From: Defluviitaleaceae bacterium
GTDB lineage: Bacteria > Bacillota_I > Bacilli_A > MOL361 > Turicibacteraceae
Assembly (NCBI GenBank): GCA_009778135.1
Contig: WRKJ01000109.1
Location: 1-64,000, forward strand
DNA length: 64,000 bases
Direction of reading: 5' to 3'
Shown here: in pieces, positions 35,514-44,361 of the stretch
Layout of the letters: each line of letters opens with the position of its first letter
How positions within the stretch are numbered: the stretch's first letter is position 1
Program-made: the position numbers and the translations under genes
Notes under the pieces: generated by a model
What the model was told of the DNA's origin: nothing
The model's database searches: none
What the model saw: only the letters and a program-made list of their open reading frames with translations

Positions 35514-36825
35514 AATTAAAAAATTAGCACATTACAGATCAATCGCAGATATTTTTTCGCTTTACCAAACAGAACAAGATGTTTCGCTCTTAGAGTCTGC
35601 GCTTGAAAATCAGTTGGGTCAATATTCCATCATCGGTCGGAGTCCTTATCATAAAGTTGTCAAAACAAATGAGGCCATCTATCTCGACGATGAGAAAAAA
35701 GAAGTTGATTTCGCCACTTATGTTAAAGCTTATTTCAAAGAAAATCATCAACTCAATGAGACGGGTCTGCCCCTTGTTTCAGGCGCGATTGGGTATTTTT
35801 CTTATGATTATAACCGAAATAAACAAGGTCAAATTCCTGAAGCGATGTTGATTTTTTATGATGAATTTATCATTGAAGATCATGAGCATCGCATCATCTA
35901 TTTGATTGCCAATGGGAAAAATAAAGATGCTGACTTGGCTTTGCAAGCGTTAGAGGGAGAGATTAACCAGGTTGAAATCAGTCAACATAAAGACGTTCAA
36001 GAAAAAACGTTAAAAGTGACCTGTCATTTTGAAAAAGAAGCTTATTTAACAGCGATCGAAAAAATGATGGCTTACATTGTTGAAGGGGATATTTATATTG
36101 CGAATATGACCCAACAGTTATGGCTTCAAAGTTCGGTGTTGCCTTATGACTTATATGAGATACTCAGAGCTCATAACCCAGCACCTTTTGCTGCGTATTT
36201 GAACTATGCAAATTTTCAAGTCGTTTGTGCGTCGCCAGAACGGTTTATTCAAATCAAAGGGCGTCACATTGAAACAAGACCGATTAAAGGAACGAGAAAA
36301 AGAGGAACAACGGTCGCAGAAGATGTACAAATGATGGCAGAACTTCAACATTCTGAGAAAGATAAAAGTGAATTGTTAATGATTGTCGATTTGGAACGGA
36401 ATGATTTAAATAAAATATGCAAGCCAGGTAGTGTACGCGTGGAAGAGCTTTATAAAATTGAGTCTTATGCAACAGTTCATCATTTGGTGGCAGAAGTGAA
36501 AGGTGAACTAGAAGCGCATGTTGATGTGATGGACATGATTCATGCCACTTTCCCCGGTGGTTCTATTACAGGCGCACCTAAGCGCCGTGCGATGGAAATC
36601 ATTGAAGCGCTTGAACGTGATGATAGAGGGCTTTATACAGGCACCATCGGTTATTTTTCTTTAAATGGTGATTGTGACACCAATATTGTCATTCGAACAG
36701 CGATTTATCAAGACTCGGTTTATCAGTTAGGGGTTGGTGGTGGGATCACGTACGAATCTGAAGTCATGGATGAATACGAAGAGACGTTACAAAAAGCAAA
36801 GGCATTTTTAGATGCCCTTTCTTAA
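35503..36825 (+). CDS. pabB: aminodeoxychorismate synthase component I
   Basis: Converts chorismate and ammonia to 4-amino-4-deoxychorismate. The 440-residue protein has the chorismate-binding signature TRPIKGTRKRG with lysine K262. PIKGT is typical of PabB, while anthranilate synthases have PIAGT, so the assignment is firm. FPGGSITGAPKRRAMEIIEALE is the second core motif. ATG 35503 overlaps the pabA end by 11 bases; a GTG at 35485 is a possible longer start. It forms an operon with pabA, pabC and folC. Confidence 0.93.
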   Translation: MKPKIKKLAHYRSIADIFSLYQTEQDVSLLESALENQLGQYSIIGRSPYHKVVKTNEAIYLDDEKKEVDFATYVKAYFKENHQLNETGLPLVSGAIGYFSYDYNRNKQGQIPEAMLIFYDEFIIEDHEHRIIYLIANGKNKDADLALQALEGEINQVEISQHKDVQEKTLKVTCHFEKEAYLTAIEKMMAYIVEGDIYIANMTQQLWLQSSVLPYDLYEILRAHNPAPFAAYLNYANFQVVCASPERFIQIKGRHIETRPIKGTRKRGTTVAEDVQMMAELQHSEKDKSELLMIVDLERNDLNKICKPGSVRVEELYKIESYATVHHLVAEVKGELEAHVDVMDMIHATFPGGSITGAPKRRAMEIIEALERDDRGLYTGTIGYFSLNGDCDTNIVIRTAIYQDSVYQLGVGGGITYESEVMDEYEETLQKAKAFLDALS

Positions 36826-36841
36826 TGGAAAGGAGACAACC

Positions 36842-37558
36842 ATGATGCTACAATCGGATCAAGGCTATTATTTTGGTTTGGGGGTCTTTGAAACCATTCG
36901 AGTCAAAGAGAAGAAAGGACTTTTACTCGGGCAACATCTGCAACGTTTGAATAAAGGGTTGGACACATTAGGCATTAAAACAGTGATGACCGATGAGCAA
37001 GTCGAAGCTTATCTTGATCAACAGGGCGTCGACGTCGGCGTCTTGAAAATTGCTGTTTCAGAGAAAAATATCGACTTTTCTACACGGATATCGCCATATA
37101 CATCACAGCATTATCAAACAGGTTATCAACTGATGGTAAGCTCGATTTTAAGAAATGAAACATCGCCGCTGACTTATCTCAAATCACTTAACTTTGGTGA
37201 TAACATCTTAGCCAAACAACACGCACAGCAACATCACTATGATGACGCATTGTTTCTCAATACGAAAGGATGTGTGACAGAAACAACATCGTCTAATATT
37301 TTCTTTGTGAACGGCGATGTGATCCACACGCCATCGGTTAAAAGTGGGCTTTTGCCTGGCGTTATGAGAGAGGTGATTTGTCAGCACGAACATGTGATTG
37401 AAAAAGAAATAACAATGGGAGAAGTGTCCTGTTATGACGCCTGTTTTCTGACCAATTCCATTATGGGGATCATGAAAGTGACAGCCATTGGTGATGTGAA
37501 GTTTAACAAAGATGATCACGTTATCAGGCTTCAAAAGACCTATCAAGCATTTTATTAA
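36842..37558 (+). CDS. pabC: aminodeoxychorismate lyase
   Basis: Class IV PLP enzyme releasing 4-aminobenzoate and pyruvate. The 238 residues include GYYFGLGVFETIRVK, the PLP lysine in TYLKSLNFGDNILAKQ, and CVTETTSSNIFFV. AAAGGAG lies six bases before ATG 36842; an upstream in-frame ATG at 36812 is inside pabB. Its place between pabB and folC decides the function against other class IV transaminases. Confidence 0.9.
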   Translation: MMLQSDQGYYFGLGVFETIRVKEKKGLLLGQHLQRLNKGLDTLGIKTVMTDEQVEAYLDQQGVDVGVLKIAVSEKNIDFSTRISPYTSQHYQTGYQLMVSSILRNETSPLTYLKSLNFGDNILAKQHAQQHHYDDALFLNTKGCVTETTSSNIFFVNGDVIHTPSVKSGLLPGVMREVICQHEHVIEKEITMGEVSCYDACFLTNSIMGIMKVTAIGDVKFNKDDHVIRLQKTYQAFY

Positions 37559-37580
37559 TCGCATTAAAAGGGAGATGCAA

Positions 37581-38861
37581 ATGACGTATCAAGAAGCAAG
37601 ACAGTATTTAGCAGACATATCGCCTATGGGCATTACATTGGGGTTAGCACGCATTAAAAACTTATTAAATGAACTTGGAAATCCACAAGATGATTTGAAA
37701 TTTATTCACATTGCCGGTACAAATGGAAAAGGCTCTGTTTTGGCGTACACGTCGACCATTTTAGAACGAGCAGGCTATCGGGTCGGACGTTATGTGTCAC
37801 CGACTGTTCAATCGTATCGTGAACGCATCCAACTTAACCGAACCCCCATTTCAAAAGAAGATTTTTCTCTACAACTTTCGAACATAAAACAAGCCATTGA
37901 AAGGCTATTAGCAAAAGGGTTGGGGCATCCTTCCGTTTTTGAAATCGAAACCGTCCTAGGGTTTCTTTATTTTAAAGCACAACATTGTGATGTGGTGGTG
38001 ATGGAAACAGGGATGGGTGGTGCTGATGATGCGACCAATGTGATTAAGCATCCCCTCGTTTGCGTTTTCACAACTGTCAGTCGAGATCATATGACATTTC
38101 TTGGAGACAGCCTTGCTGAGTTGACGCGAGCGAAAGCAGGGATCATTAAAGCAGGCGGACAAGTCGTTTATGGCAAATTACCGTTAGAAGCTGAGGAGAT
38201 TATTCAACAGACAGCACAGCAATTTAACAATCCCATTTATCAAGTGGCGCTTGATCACATTGTTTTACAACATGCTGATGAGCGGTTCGTGCAGACATTT
38301 GCGTATAAAGGGTTGGAAAATATCACCATTCAATTGCTAGGAAAACATCAAATAGAAAATGCGACATTGGCCATTGAAGCCGTACGTTCATTACATGGTC
38401 ATGGATTTAATATCACAGATGCTCATATTAAAAAAGGACTTTTTGAAACGAGATGGTTTGGACGTGTGACAGTTGTGAAAGAAAAAAATCCTGTGATCAT
38501 TGTCGATGGTGCGCATAACCAAGAAGCGGTAAGTGCGCTTGCTCAAACATTATGTGATCTTTTCCCAGCTGCAAAGATCGTGGGTGTGATGGGCGTTTTT
38601 AAAGATAAAGAAATTGAGGCGATGCTCATGGAAATTAAACCTGTGATGCGTGAAATTCATGCCATTTCTTTGCCTGATGAGCAGCGAACATTAGCTGCTC
38701 ATGCCTTGCAAAAACAGGTGCAAAAGATGGGTCTAAGTGCGCAATCTCATGACACATTGGCAGCTGCTTTGCAAGCGGCAACTCGTGACGCAGATGTTGT
38801 CGTCGCCTTTGGCTCATTGTCTTATTTAGGAGACGTTTTAGACCATTTTAACAGATGTTGA
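37581..38861 (+). CDS. folC: folylpolyglutamate synthase / dihydrofolate synthase
   Basis: Mur-ligase-like enzyme that adds glutamate to dihydropteroate or folates. The 426 residues show the P-loop HIAGTNGKGSV, METGMGGADDATN, VSRDHMTFLG and VDGAHNQEA. GGGAG precedes ATG 37581; the longer frame from 37512 overlaps pabC and lacks a ribosome site. Last gene of the pab operon. A dihydropteroate synthase gene is not in the window. Confidence 0.93.
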   Translation: MTYQEARQYLADISPMGITLGLARIKNLLNELGNPQDDLKFIHIAGTNGKGSVLAYTSTILERAGYRVGRYVSPTVQSYRERIQLNRTPISKEDFSLQLSNIKQAIERLLAKGLGHPSVFEIETVLGFLYFKAQHCDVVVMETGMGGADDATNVIKHPLVCVFTTVSRDHMTFLGDSLAELTRAKAGIIKAGGQVVYGKLPLEAEEIIQQTAQQFNNPIYQVALDHIVLQHADERFVQTFAYKGLENITIQLLGKHQIENATLAIEAVRSLHGHGFNITDAHIKKGLFETRWFGRVTVVKEKNPVIIVDGAHNQEAVSALAQTLCDLFPAAKIVGVMGVFKDKEIEAMLMEIKPVMREIHAISLPDEQRTLAAHALQKQVQKMGLSAQSHDTLAAALQAATRDADVVVAFGSLSYLGDVLDHFNRC

Positions 38862-38936
38862 CGCAATGAATGATATCAAAACAAGCGGTATGTTTGCAAT
38901 GTCATAAAATAGAGATAGCGGAAAGGAGATTTTTAA

Positions 38937-40103
38937 ATGTTAACGACAGAATTGAAAAGTATTCATGAAGAAATGATTGAAATGAGACGACATCTGCATA
39001 TGAATCCAGAGCTTTCATTTCAAGAAGTAAAGACGCCTGCTTATATTGTCGCCTTTTTAAAGCAACATGGGATTGAAGTGCGTGAAAAAGTCGGTGGAAG
39101 AGGGGTTGTTGGAACGATTAAAGGTGATCAGCCTGGTAAAACAGTTGCGTTAAGGGCTGATTTTGATGCGTTAGCCATGGATGATGAAAAAGATGTGCCT
39201 TATCAATCGAAAGTAAAAGGTGTTAACCATGCATGTGGTCATGATGGACATACAGCGACACTGTTGGGTGTTGCGAAAGTGTTGTCACAACATACCCATT
39301 TAATTAAAGGAGAAGTCCGTCTGATTTTTCAATTTGCTGAAGAAGTACCACCTGGTGGTGCCATCGACATGATTGCAGATGACTGTTTATTAGGTGTCGA
39401 CGCCATTTTTGGGACGCATTTATCTAGCCGTTTGCCAGTTGGTGCATTTAATTATACCATCGGTCCGATGATGGCATCAGCAGACAAGTTTACCATTGAA
39501 CTCTTTGGTAGAGGTGGACATGGTGCTGCACCGCATCAAACAGTGGATCCCATCGTGTTATCTGCACAGTTAATCACCATGATGCAAACTGTCATTAGCA
39601 GGCGAATCAACCCCATTTCACAAGGTGTTCTGACTTTTGGTAGCGTACACGCAGGCTCGGCTTTTAATGTGATTCCAGACAAAGCGATGCTCATTGGAAC
39701 AGTTCGAACATTTGATAAAGAGGTTCAGCAGCTCATAACTGAAGAAATGGAAAAAATAATCAAAGGTCTTTGCGACGCTGCTGGTGCGACTTACACGTTT
39801 GAGTATACGAAAGGCTATCCAGCATTGGTTAATCATGAACAAGCAACCAAACTGTTGATCAAGAGCTTAGAAAAAATCGTCCCTAAAGAAAAAATCATTG
39901 AAATGGATCCGATGATGGGTGGGGAAGACTTTGCTTATTATTTAGAACAGGTGCCGGGCACATTTTTTAATACGGGTGCTAGAAATGATGAAAAAGGGAT
40001 CACTTACCCGCATCATCATCCTAAATTTGATATTGATGAGGATAGTTTGTTATATGCAGCACAAGCTTTGGTCACGGTTGCACTTGATTATTTGAATCAG
40101 TAA
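38937..40103 (+). CDS. M20-family amidohydrolase (N-acyl-amino-acid amidohydrolase type)
   Basis: A 388-residue metal-dependent hydrolase of the M20D group. The motifs are MRRHLHMNPELSFQE, LRADFDALAM, the metal-binding ACGHDGHT, FAEEVPPGG and the C-terminal MMGGEDFAYYLEQVPG. Members include hippurate hydrolase, N-acetyl-diaminopimelate deacetylase and auxin-conjugate hydrolases; the substrate cannot be told here. AAAGGAG precedes the start. It stands alone downstream of folC. Confidence 0.9.
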   Translation: MLTTELKSIHEEMIEMRRHLHMNPELSFQEVKTPAYIVAFLKQHGIEVREKVGGRGVVGTIKGDQPGKTVALRADFDALAMDDEKDVPYQSKVKGVNHACGHDGHTATLLGVAKVLSQHTHLIKGEVRLIFQFAEEVPPGGAIDMIADDCLLGVDAIFGTHLSSRLPVGAFNYTIGPMMASADKFTIELFGRGGHGAAPHQTVDPIVLSAQLITMMQTVISRRINPISQGVLTFGSVHAGSAFNVIPDKAMLIGTVRTFDKEVQQLITEEMEKIIKGLCDAAGATYTFEYTKGYPALVNHEQATKLLIKSLEKIVPKEKIIEMDPMMGGEDFAYYLEQVPGTFFNTGARNDEKGITYPHHHPKFDIDEDSLLYAAQALVTVALDYLNQ

Positions 40104-40163
40104 ACAAGATTTTGATGAAGCTAAAAAAATGAACTTATTTTTGTAGACTTTATTCAAATATGC

Positions 40164-40192
40164 TTGACTTTCTTGCAAATTTATCGTAAAAT
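40164..40192 (+). promoter_or_regulatory. promoter of the GNAT-like gene
   Basis: TTGACT, 17 bases, TAAAAT. The predicted transcription start near 40199 makes a GTG there an unlikely start codon. Confidence 0.8.
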
Positions 40193-40228
40193 GAGGGGGT
40201 GAATAATGAGTTTAAAAGCTGGGAGTTG

Positions 40229-40912
40229 ATGTGCGTGTTGGCTAAGATGACTGACTTAACAACTGATATAAAAGAAGCAGACTTAACAGCATTTGAGTTT
40301 GATTGGACGAGAAAGTCCTGTGAAGAAAGTGTTATTTATGGCGCAACTGTAGCGGATGAACTTGCTGGGTTGGTTGAATTTGAACGCGTGGAAAAAGAAC
40401 TTTATTATTTCATGCATTTAATCGAAGTTGCCCCCGTTTATCGTGGAACAAGCGTTGCTGGGGAACTTCTCGCTTTTATTGGAAAAAATGCTTTAGAAAA
40501 TGGTTGTGATGGTTTTGTTGTGTTTGAAAGTAAATCATTGCTGTATGCGTACTACATTGATAAATATGGTGCGAAACCACTGAAAGGGAGAAGACTTCAT
40601 TTCGATGAAGCAGCGACAAGAAGGTTAATACGGGTTTACTTAGAAGTCAATTACACACGAGCAGATCTTTTAAAACCACCGACCATTGTTTCTGAATCAA
40701 GAAATGTCACCTATGCTGAAGCTTCTCAAACATGTCCACGTTGTGCTGAGGTCATTGCAAAAGGTGACGCACATATTCAAAAATATGGCCATGGTGTGAT
40801 ACCTAATGTGAATCGAAATGAATTGACGGGCTTACGCTATATCCCAGCAATTGAAGCGAAACTCGGGCGTCAAATTACCGATCGTGAATGGGATAACATG
40901 TCTATCAGGTAA
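40229..40912 (+). CDS. GNAT-like acetyltransferase domain protein
   Basis: About 227 residues. The middle (LIEVAPVYRGTSVAGELLAF, then FVVFESKSLLYAYYIDKYGA) follows the GNAT pattern of an acetyl-CoA loop and a terminal strand-helix. A C-terminal extension carries a CPRC pair and a long tail without recognised motif. A GTG at 40199 would sit at the predicted transcription start, so ATG 40229 or GTG 40235 behind GGGAG (40221-40225) is favoured; GTG 40235 has the better spacing. The substrate is unknown. Confidence 0.65.
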   Translation: MCVLAKMTDLTTDIKEADLTAFEFDWTRKSCEESVIYGATVADELAGLVEFERVEKELYYFMHLIEVAPVYRGTSVAGELLAFIGKNALENGCDGFVVFESKSLLYAYYIDKYGAKPLKGRRLHFDEAATRRLIRVYLEVNYTRADLLKPPTIVSESRNVTYAEASQTCPRCAEVIAKGDAHIQKYGHGVIPNVNRNELTGLRYIPAIEAKLGRQITDREWDNMSIR

Positions 40913-41044
40913 CAGGTTGCTTCGCTTGGCAATCACATGAAAAGAAGGCGCAAAAGGGTTTAACATGATGGAAGTGCGTGAAGCGAAAGGCTGGGTGGCT
41001 TTTGTCGCTCAACCTTTAATTTAAAGAGAATGGAGTTTGAAAAA

Positions 41045-41557
41045 ATGAGTACATTAACAAACAATTTACCCGTTGCAAATCTGTCTGGATATGGCATTGA
41101 TCACACGGATGTCCCTTTTTTACAATTAGAAATGAAAGACGCTGTTGCTTTGATTCAAGATGAAACGTTTAATGGGATTCTTTATTTTGGGTTTCCTGGT
41201 TGCCCGTGGTGTCGTGCTGCGGTTCCGATTTTAAATGAAGCAGCCAAGGAGACGGATACAACCATTTATTATGTTGACCGAAGCCACGGGTTAAGGACGG
41301 AAACGTTTAAAAAATGGGATTTAGAAATGGCGACATGGTTAGATACACAAATTTTCATGAAAAAAATGGGTGATGTTCCCAATATTTACGTCCCCCAAAT
41401 CATTCATTTAAAAGCAGGGAAAGTGGTTGATAGTCAACGCAGTGTGTTTGATAAAGATTCGCGTGATGATCGAAGCTTAGGTGTTTTTGATGCGCACGCA
41501 CAACGTGAGTTATTGAATCGTTATACCGCCATTTTTTCTCAAGTGTCTTTGGGATGA
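41045..41557 (+). CDS. thioredoxin-like protein with CPWC motif
   Basis: A 170-residue protein with a thioredoxin-like fold: GILYFGFPGCPWCRAAVPIL contains the redox pair C53-C56, and NIYVPQIIHLKAGKVV supplies the cis-proline loop (VPQ). There is no signal peptide, so it is likely cytosolic. CPWC resembles bacteriocin-transport-accessory-type and glutaredoxin-like proteins. GGAG within an upstream in-frame ATG (41030) serves as ribosome site for ATG 41045, which decides the start. Its redox partner is unknown. Confidence 0.82.
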   Translation: MSTLTNNLPVANLSGYGIDHTDVPFLQLEMKDAVALIQDETFNGILYFGFPGCPWCRAAVPILNEAAKETDTTIYYVDRSHGLRTETFKKWDLEMATWLDTQIFMKKMGDVPNIYVPQIIHLKAGKVVDSQRSVFDKDSRDDRSLGVFDAHAQRELLNRYTAIFSQVSLG

Positions 41558-41616
41558 TGACGGGTAAAAAAATAGCGTATGCGTTAAAATGACGTCATGT
41601 ATGACATAAAAAATCC

Positions 41617-41636
41617 GTTTTAGTCCAAACTAAAAC
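41617..41636 (-). terminator. hairpin with reverse-strand T-run
   Basis: GTTTTAGT-CCAA-ACTAAAAC. On the reverse strand a six-T run follows shortly after, so it looks like a terminator in that direction, although no reverse-strand gene lies directly upstream of it. Confidence 0.4.
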
Positions 41637-41683
41637 CGTCTCAATGATTGATTAATCATTAAAGCGTTTAAAGGAGGATTTAC

Positions 41684-42553
41684 ATGTCACATACATTTCC
41701 AAAGCATGCGCCAGGACAAACCCAACCGGTTCAACCTGGCATTGAATCTGAGATGAATCCATTGCCGATTTATGAAGCTGCTGATGACGAGAAAAAAGAT
41801 GGGAAATTAAAGGATAAAGTCGCCATTATCACAGGTGGAGACTCAGGCATTGGTCGTGCTGTTTCCCTGGCATATGCAAAAGAAGGCGCAAAAGTGGCGA
41901 TTGTGCATCACCCGAGAGAAGTTGATGATGCAGCGGTTGTTAAAAATAAAATCGAACAGATCGGTGGGCAATGTTTGTTAATTGAAGCAGATTTAACGCA
42001 ATCGACTGTTGCAACTGAAATTGTTTCGAAAACAAAGGAAGCTTTTGGTCAGGTCAATATTCTGGTTAATAATGCGGCTGTTCAATATCCGCAAAAGAAC
42101 ATTGCCGACATTACGGATAAAGATCTACATGACACATTTGCCGTTAATTATTTTGCAACATTTTATTTGACGCGAGCGGTTGTCCCTCATTTAACAACTG
42201 GAGATTGTGTGATTAACACCACGTCTGTAACGGCGTATGAAGGGAATGAACAACTTTTAGATTACTCGTCAACCAAAGGTGCATTGCGTGCTTTTACGCA
42301 GTCGTTGGCGATGAATTTGGCGAAAAAAGGGATTCGTGTTAATGCAGTGGCACCAGGTCCCATTTGGACACCGCTTATTCCAGCTTCATTTGATGAGAAG
42401 AAAGTGGCTGAACATGGCACCAAAGTGCCATTGGGAAGAATGGGACAGCCCGTTGAACTAGCAGGTTCTTACGTGTTACTTGCGAGTGCTGAAGGTTCTT
42501 ACATGTCAGGAACCACGATTCATGTGAATGGGGGTACCATTACCGATAGTTAA
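41684..42553 (+). CDS. SDR-family oxidoreductase (YhdF/YdaD-like)
   Basis: A 289-residue short-chain dehydrogenase with the nucleotide-binding ITGGDSGIGRA, the NNAAVQYPQ motif, the catalytic serine in NTTSVTAYEG, and the Y-x-x-x-K pair in YSSTKGALRAF. The N-terminal extension (FPKHAPGQTQPVQPGIE) is typical of the general-stress SDR group such as YhdF and YdaD of Bacillus. AAAGGAGG precedes the start. No sigma-B promoter was recognised. Confidence 0.92.
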   Translation: MSHTFPKHAPGQTQPVQPGIESEMNPLPIYEAADDEKKDGKLKDKVAIITGGDSGIGRAVSLAYAKEGAKVAIVHHPREVDDAAVVKNKIEQIGGQCLLIEADLTQSTVATEIVSKTKEAFGQVNILVNNAAVQYPQKNIADITDKDLHDTFAVNYFATFYLTRAVVPHLTTGDCVINTTSVTAYEGNEQLLDYSSTKGALRAFTQSLAMNLAKKGIRVNAVAPGPIWTPLIPASFDEKKVAEHGTKVPLGRMGQPVELAGSYVLLASAEGSYMSGTTIHVNGGTITDS

Positions 42554-42585
42554 ATCAATCAGCTTAAAGAAGACTAACAGCATCT

Positions 42586-42624
42586 AAAAAGGGCTATCTC
42601 GTTTATCAATGAGATAGCTTTTTT
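42586..42624. terminator. bidirectional terminator
   Basis: GCTATCTC and GAGATAGC with flanking A- and T-runs between two convergent genes. Confidence 0.92.
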
Positions 42625-42643
42625 AGTTTTAAGTGCGTTGATT

Positions 42644-43969
42644 TTAACCACGGTCGTGAGGCATGCCTAGCCATAAAGGTGCACTCATTCTATGTTCCAT
42701 TTGTTTTCTTAAGCACGTATTGCTTATCAACGTTTCAATGGCTTTTAAGAAGCAATCAACATCAGCTTCATCGTTGTAAATCCCAAAACTGATGCGCACC
42801 ATACCTGTCGGTGCTTTACACGGTGAAGTATTTGTTTCACCTGTTAGGCGACGGACGTAAGGATGCGCACAAAAGGCAGCTTGGCGAACAGCAATGGCGT
42901 AATGACTTGCTAAAAAATCGGCCACCGTTTCAGGGTTGAAACCTTCAATGTTAAATGTGATAAGCCCGACGCGATCTGAGATGTTTTTCGTGTCACCATA
43001 AAGGATGACATCAGGAAATTGCTTGAGACCGGCCAGTGTTCTTGCTAACAAACGTTGTTCATGAGCTTCAATCAATTGAAAACCAATGTTTTTCAGGATG
43101 TCCATCGCTTCTAACATACCGACCACACCAGGATAATTAGGTGATCCTGCTTCATAGTTGTCAGGCGCTGGTAAATAAATCACGTCATCATCACAAACAG
43201 CTTGAACCATACCACCGCCATAAAATTGTGGCAAATGTGTATTTAATACGTCTGTTAGACCGATAATGGCGCCACCACCAAAAGGTGAGTACATTTTATG
43301 AGCTGAAAAAACAAAGAAATCAATGTTTTCTTCGGGTGTGTCTCCTTGCATGCTAAAAGCACGATGTGCCACAATTTGAGCACCATCAACGATGATTTTT
43401 GCACCGTATGCATGCGCCAGTTTAGCAATGGCATGGACATCATTGACATAGCCTGTCACATTCGAAGCAGCTGTTACCGTCACATATTTAATGGCACCTT
43501 GGTAAACTTCCAGTAAGCGTTCGATATCTTCTATGATCAAACGACCTTGCGCATCAACCTCCGCATAAACGACTTGTGCGCGTTCTCGCCAAGGCAAGTC
43601 ATTGGCATGATGTTCCATCCGTGTGGAGAGCACGATGTCTTGATCACTTTGAATAAGGGCTGAAGCTAATTTGTTCATCCCATCTGTTGTCGAATTGGTA
43701 TAAATGACAGTATAAGCTTCACTGGCATTGACAAATGCTTTAACAATGTCTCGCCCAGCTGCGTAGACTTTTGTGGAATGTGCTGACTTTTGACCTTTTC
43801 CACGACCAATGGAGCCATAGTATAGTAATTGTTTATCAATTTCTTTGACAACCTTTTTAAAAGCAGGGGTTGTCGCTGCGTTATCTAAATTAATCGCTGG
43901 TATCATCGTCCCGTTTTGAAGCTTAACGGGTGTATCTAAGCCGACGATCATATCACGAATACAATCCAT
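42644..43969 (-). CDS. cysteine-desulfurase-family class V aminotransferase
   Basis: A 441-residue PLP enzyme. It has LDNAATTPAFKKV near the N-terminus, the STRMEHHANDLPW histidine region, and the PLP lysine in FSAHKMYSPFGGG. The segment AVRQAAFCAHPYVRRL contains a cysteine in the place of the catalytic loop of SufS/Csd enzymes. It is longer than usual and ends in a poorly conserved tail. The neighbours are not iron-sulfur cluster genes, so it is not assigned as NifS, IscS or SufS. AAGGAGG precedes the start. Confidence 0.82.
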   Translation of the reverse strand: MDCIRDMIVGLDTPVKLQNGTMIPAINLDNAATTPAFKKVVKEIDKQLLYYGSIGRGKGQKSAHSTKVYAAGRDIVKAFVNASEAYTVIYTNSTTDGMNKLASALIQSDQDIVLSTRMEHHANDLPWRERAQVVYAEVDAQGRLIIEDIERLLEVYQGAIKYVTVTAASNVTGYVNDVHAIAKLAHAYGAKIIVDGAQIVAHRAFSMQGDTPEENIDFFVFSAHKMYSPFGGGAIIGLTDVLNTHLPQFYGGGMVQAVCDDDVIYLPAPDNYEAGSPNYPGVVGMLEAMDILKNIGFQLIEAHEQRLLARTLAGLKQFPDVILYGDTKNISDRVGLITFNIEGFNPETVADFLASHYAIAVRQAAFCAHPYVRRLTGETNTSPCKAPTGMVRISFGIYNDEADVDCFLKAIETLISNTCLRKQMEHRMSAPLWLGMPHDRG

Positions 43970-44206
43970 TTGAAAACCTCCTTGTTTCTATTCTTATCTA
44001 TATGAAACAGGTGACTTTTTAGTGACGGCACCTTCTTAAAGGGTCGTCAACTAAAGGCATGTATCCGTTCGATTTCAGCATGCTTTTGTGCACAAAAGGG
44101 TGAAATTTTATGAGGGTCATTTGAGGATTTGAAAACGATTTCTTGATTAAAAACGGTATTTTGTTGTGAAAAAAATGCAAGAGAGAGAAAAAATATCGAA
44201 ATTCAC
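43970..44206 (+). other. divergent intergenic region before the second subtilase
   Basis: No ORF with a ribosome site was found. It must contain the reverse-strand promoter for the desulfurase-family gene, but no convincing pair of boxes was found. Confidence 0.5.
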
Positions 44207-44235
44207 TTGACTTTTAACTGAAAAATCTGTACAAT
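44207..44235 (+). promoter_or_regulatory. promoter of the second subtilase
   Basis: TTGACT, 17 bases, TACAAT, leaving a leader of about 120 bases. Confidence 0.8.
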
Positions 44236-44361
44236 TTTTCGTTAAAACCTAAGCAGTGTTCTTCAATGTTTATTTTAAGCACATTTTCGTTTCAAAGTTG
44301 ACCATTTGTGTGATTGAAATAAGCAGGATTGACGCTCGAAAATGAAGGAGATGGGTAAGGA

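Noticed and set aside
40963-41022. Short ORF (MMEVREAKGWVAFVAQPLI) between the GNAT-like and thioredoxin-like genes
   Set aside because: Only 19 codons without a clear ribosome site; probably chance.
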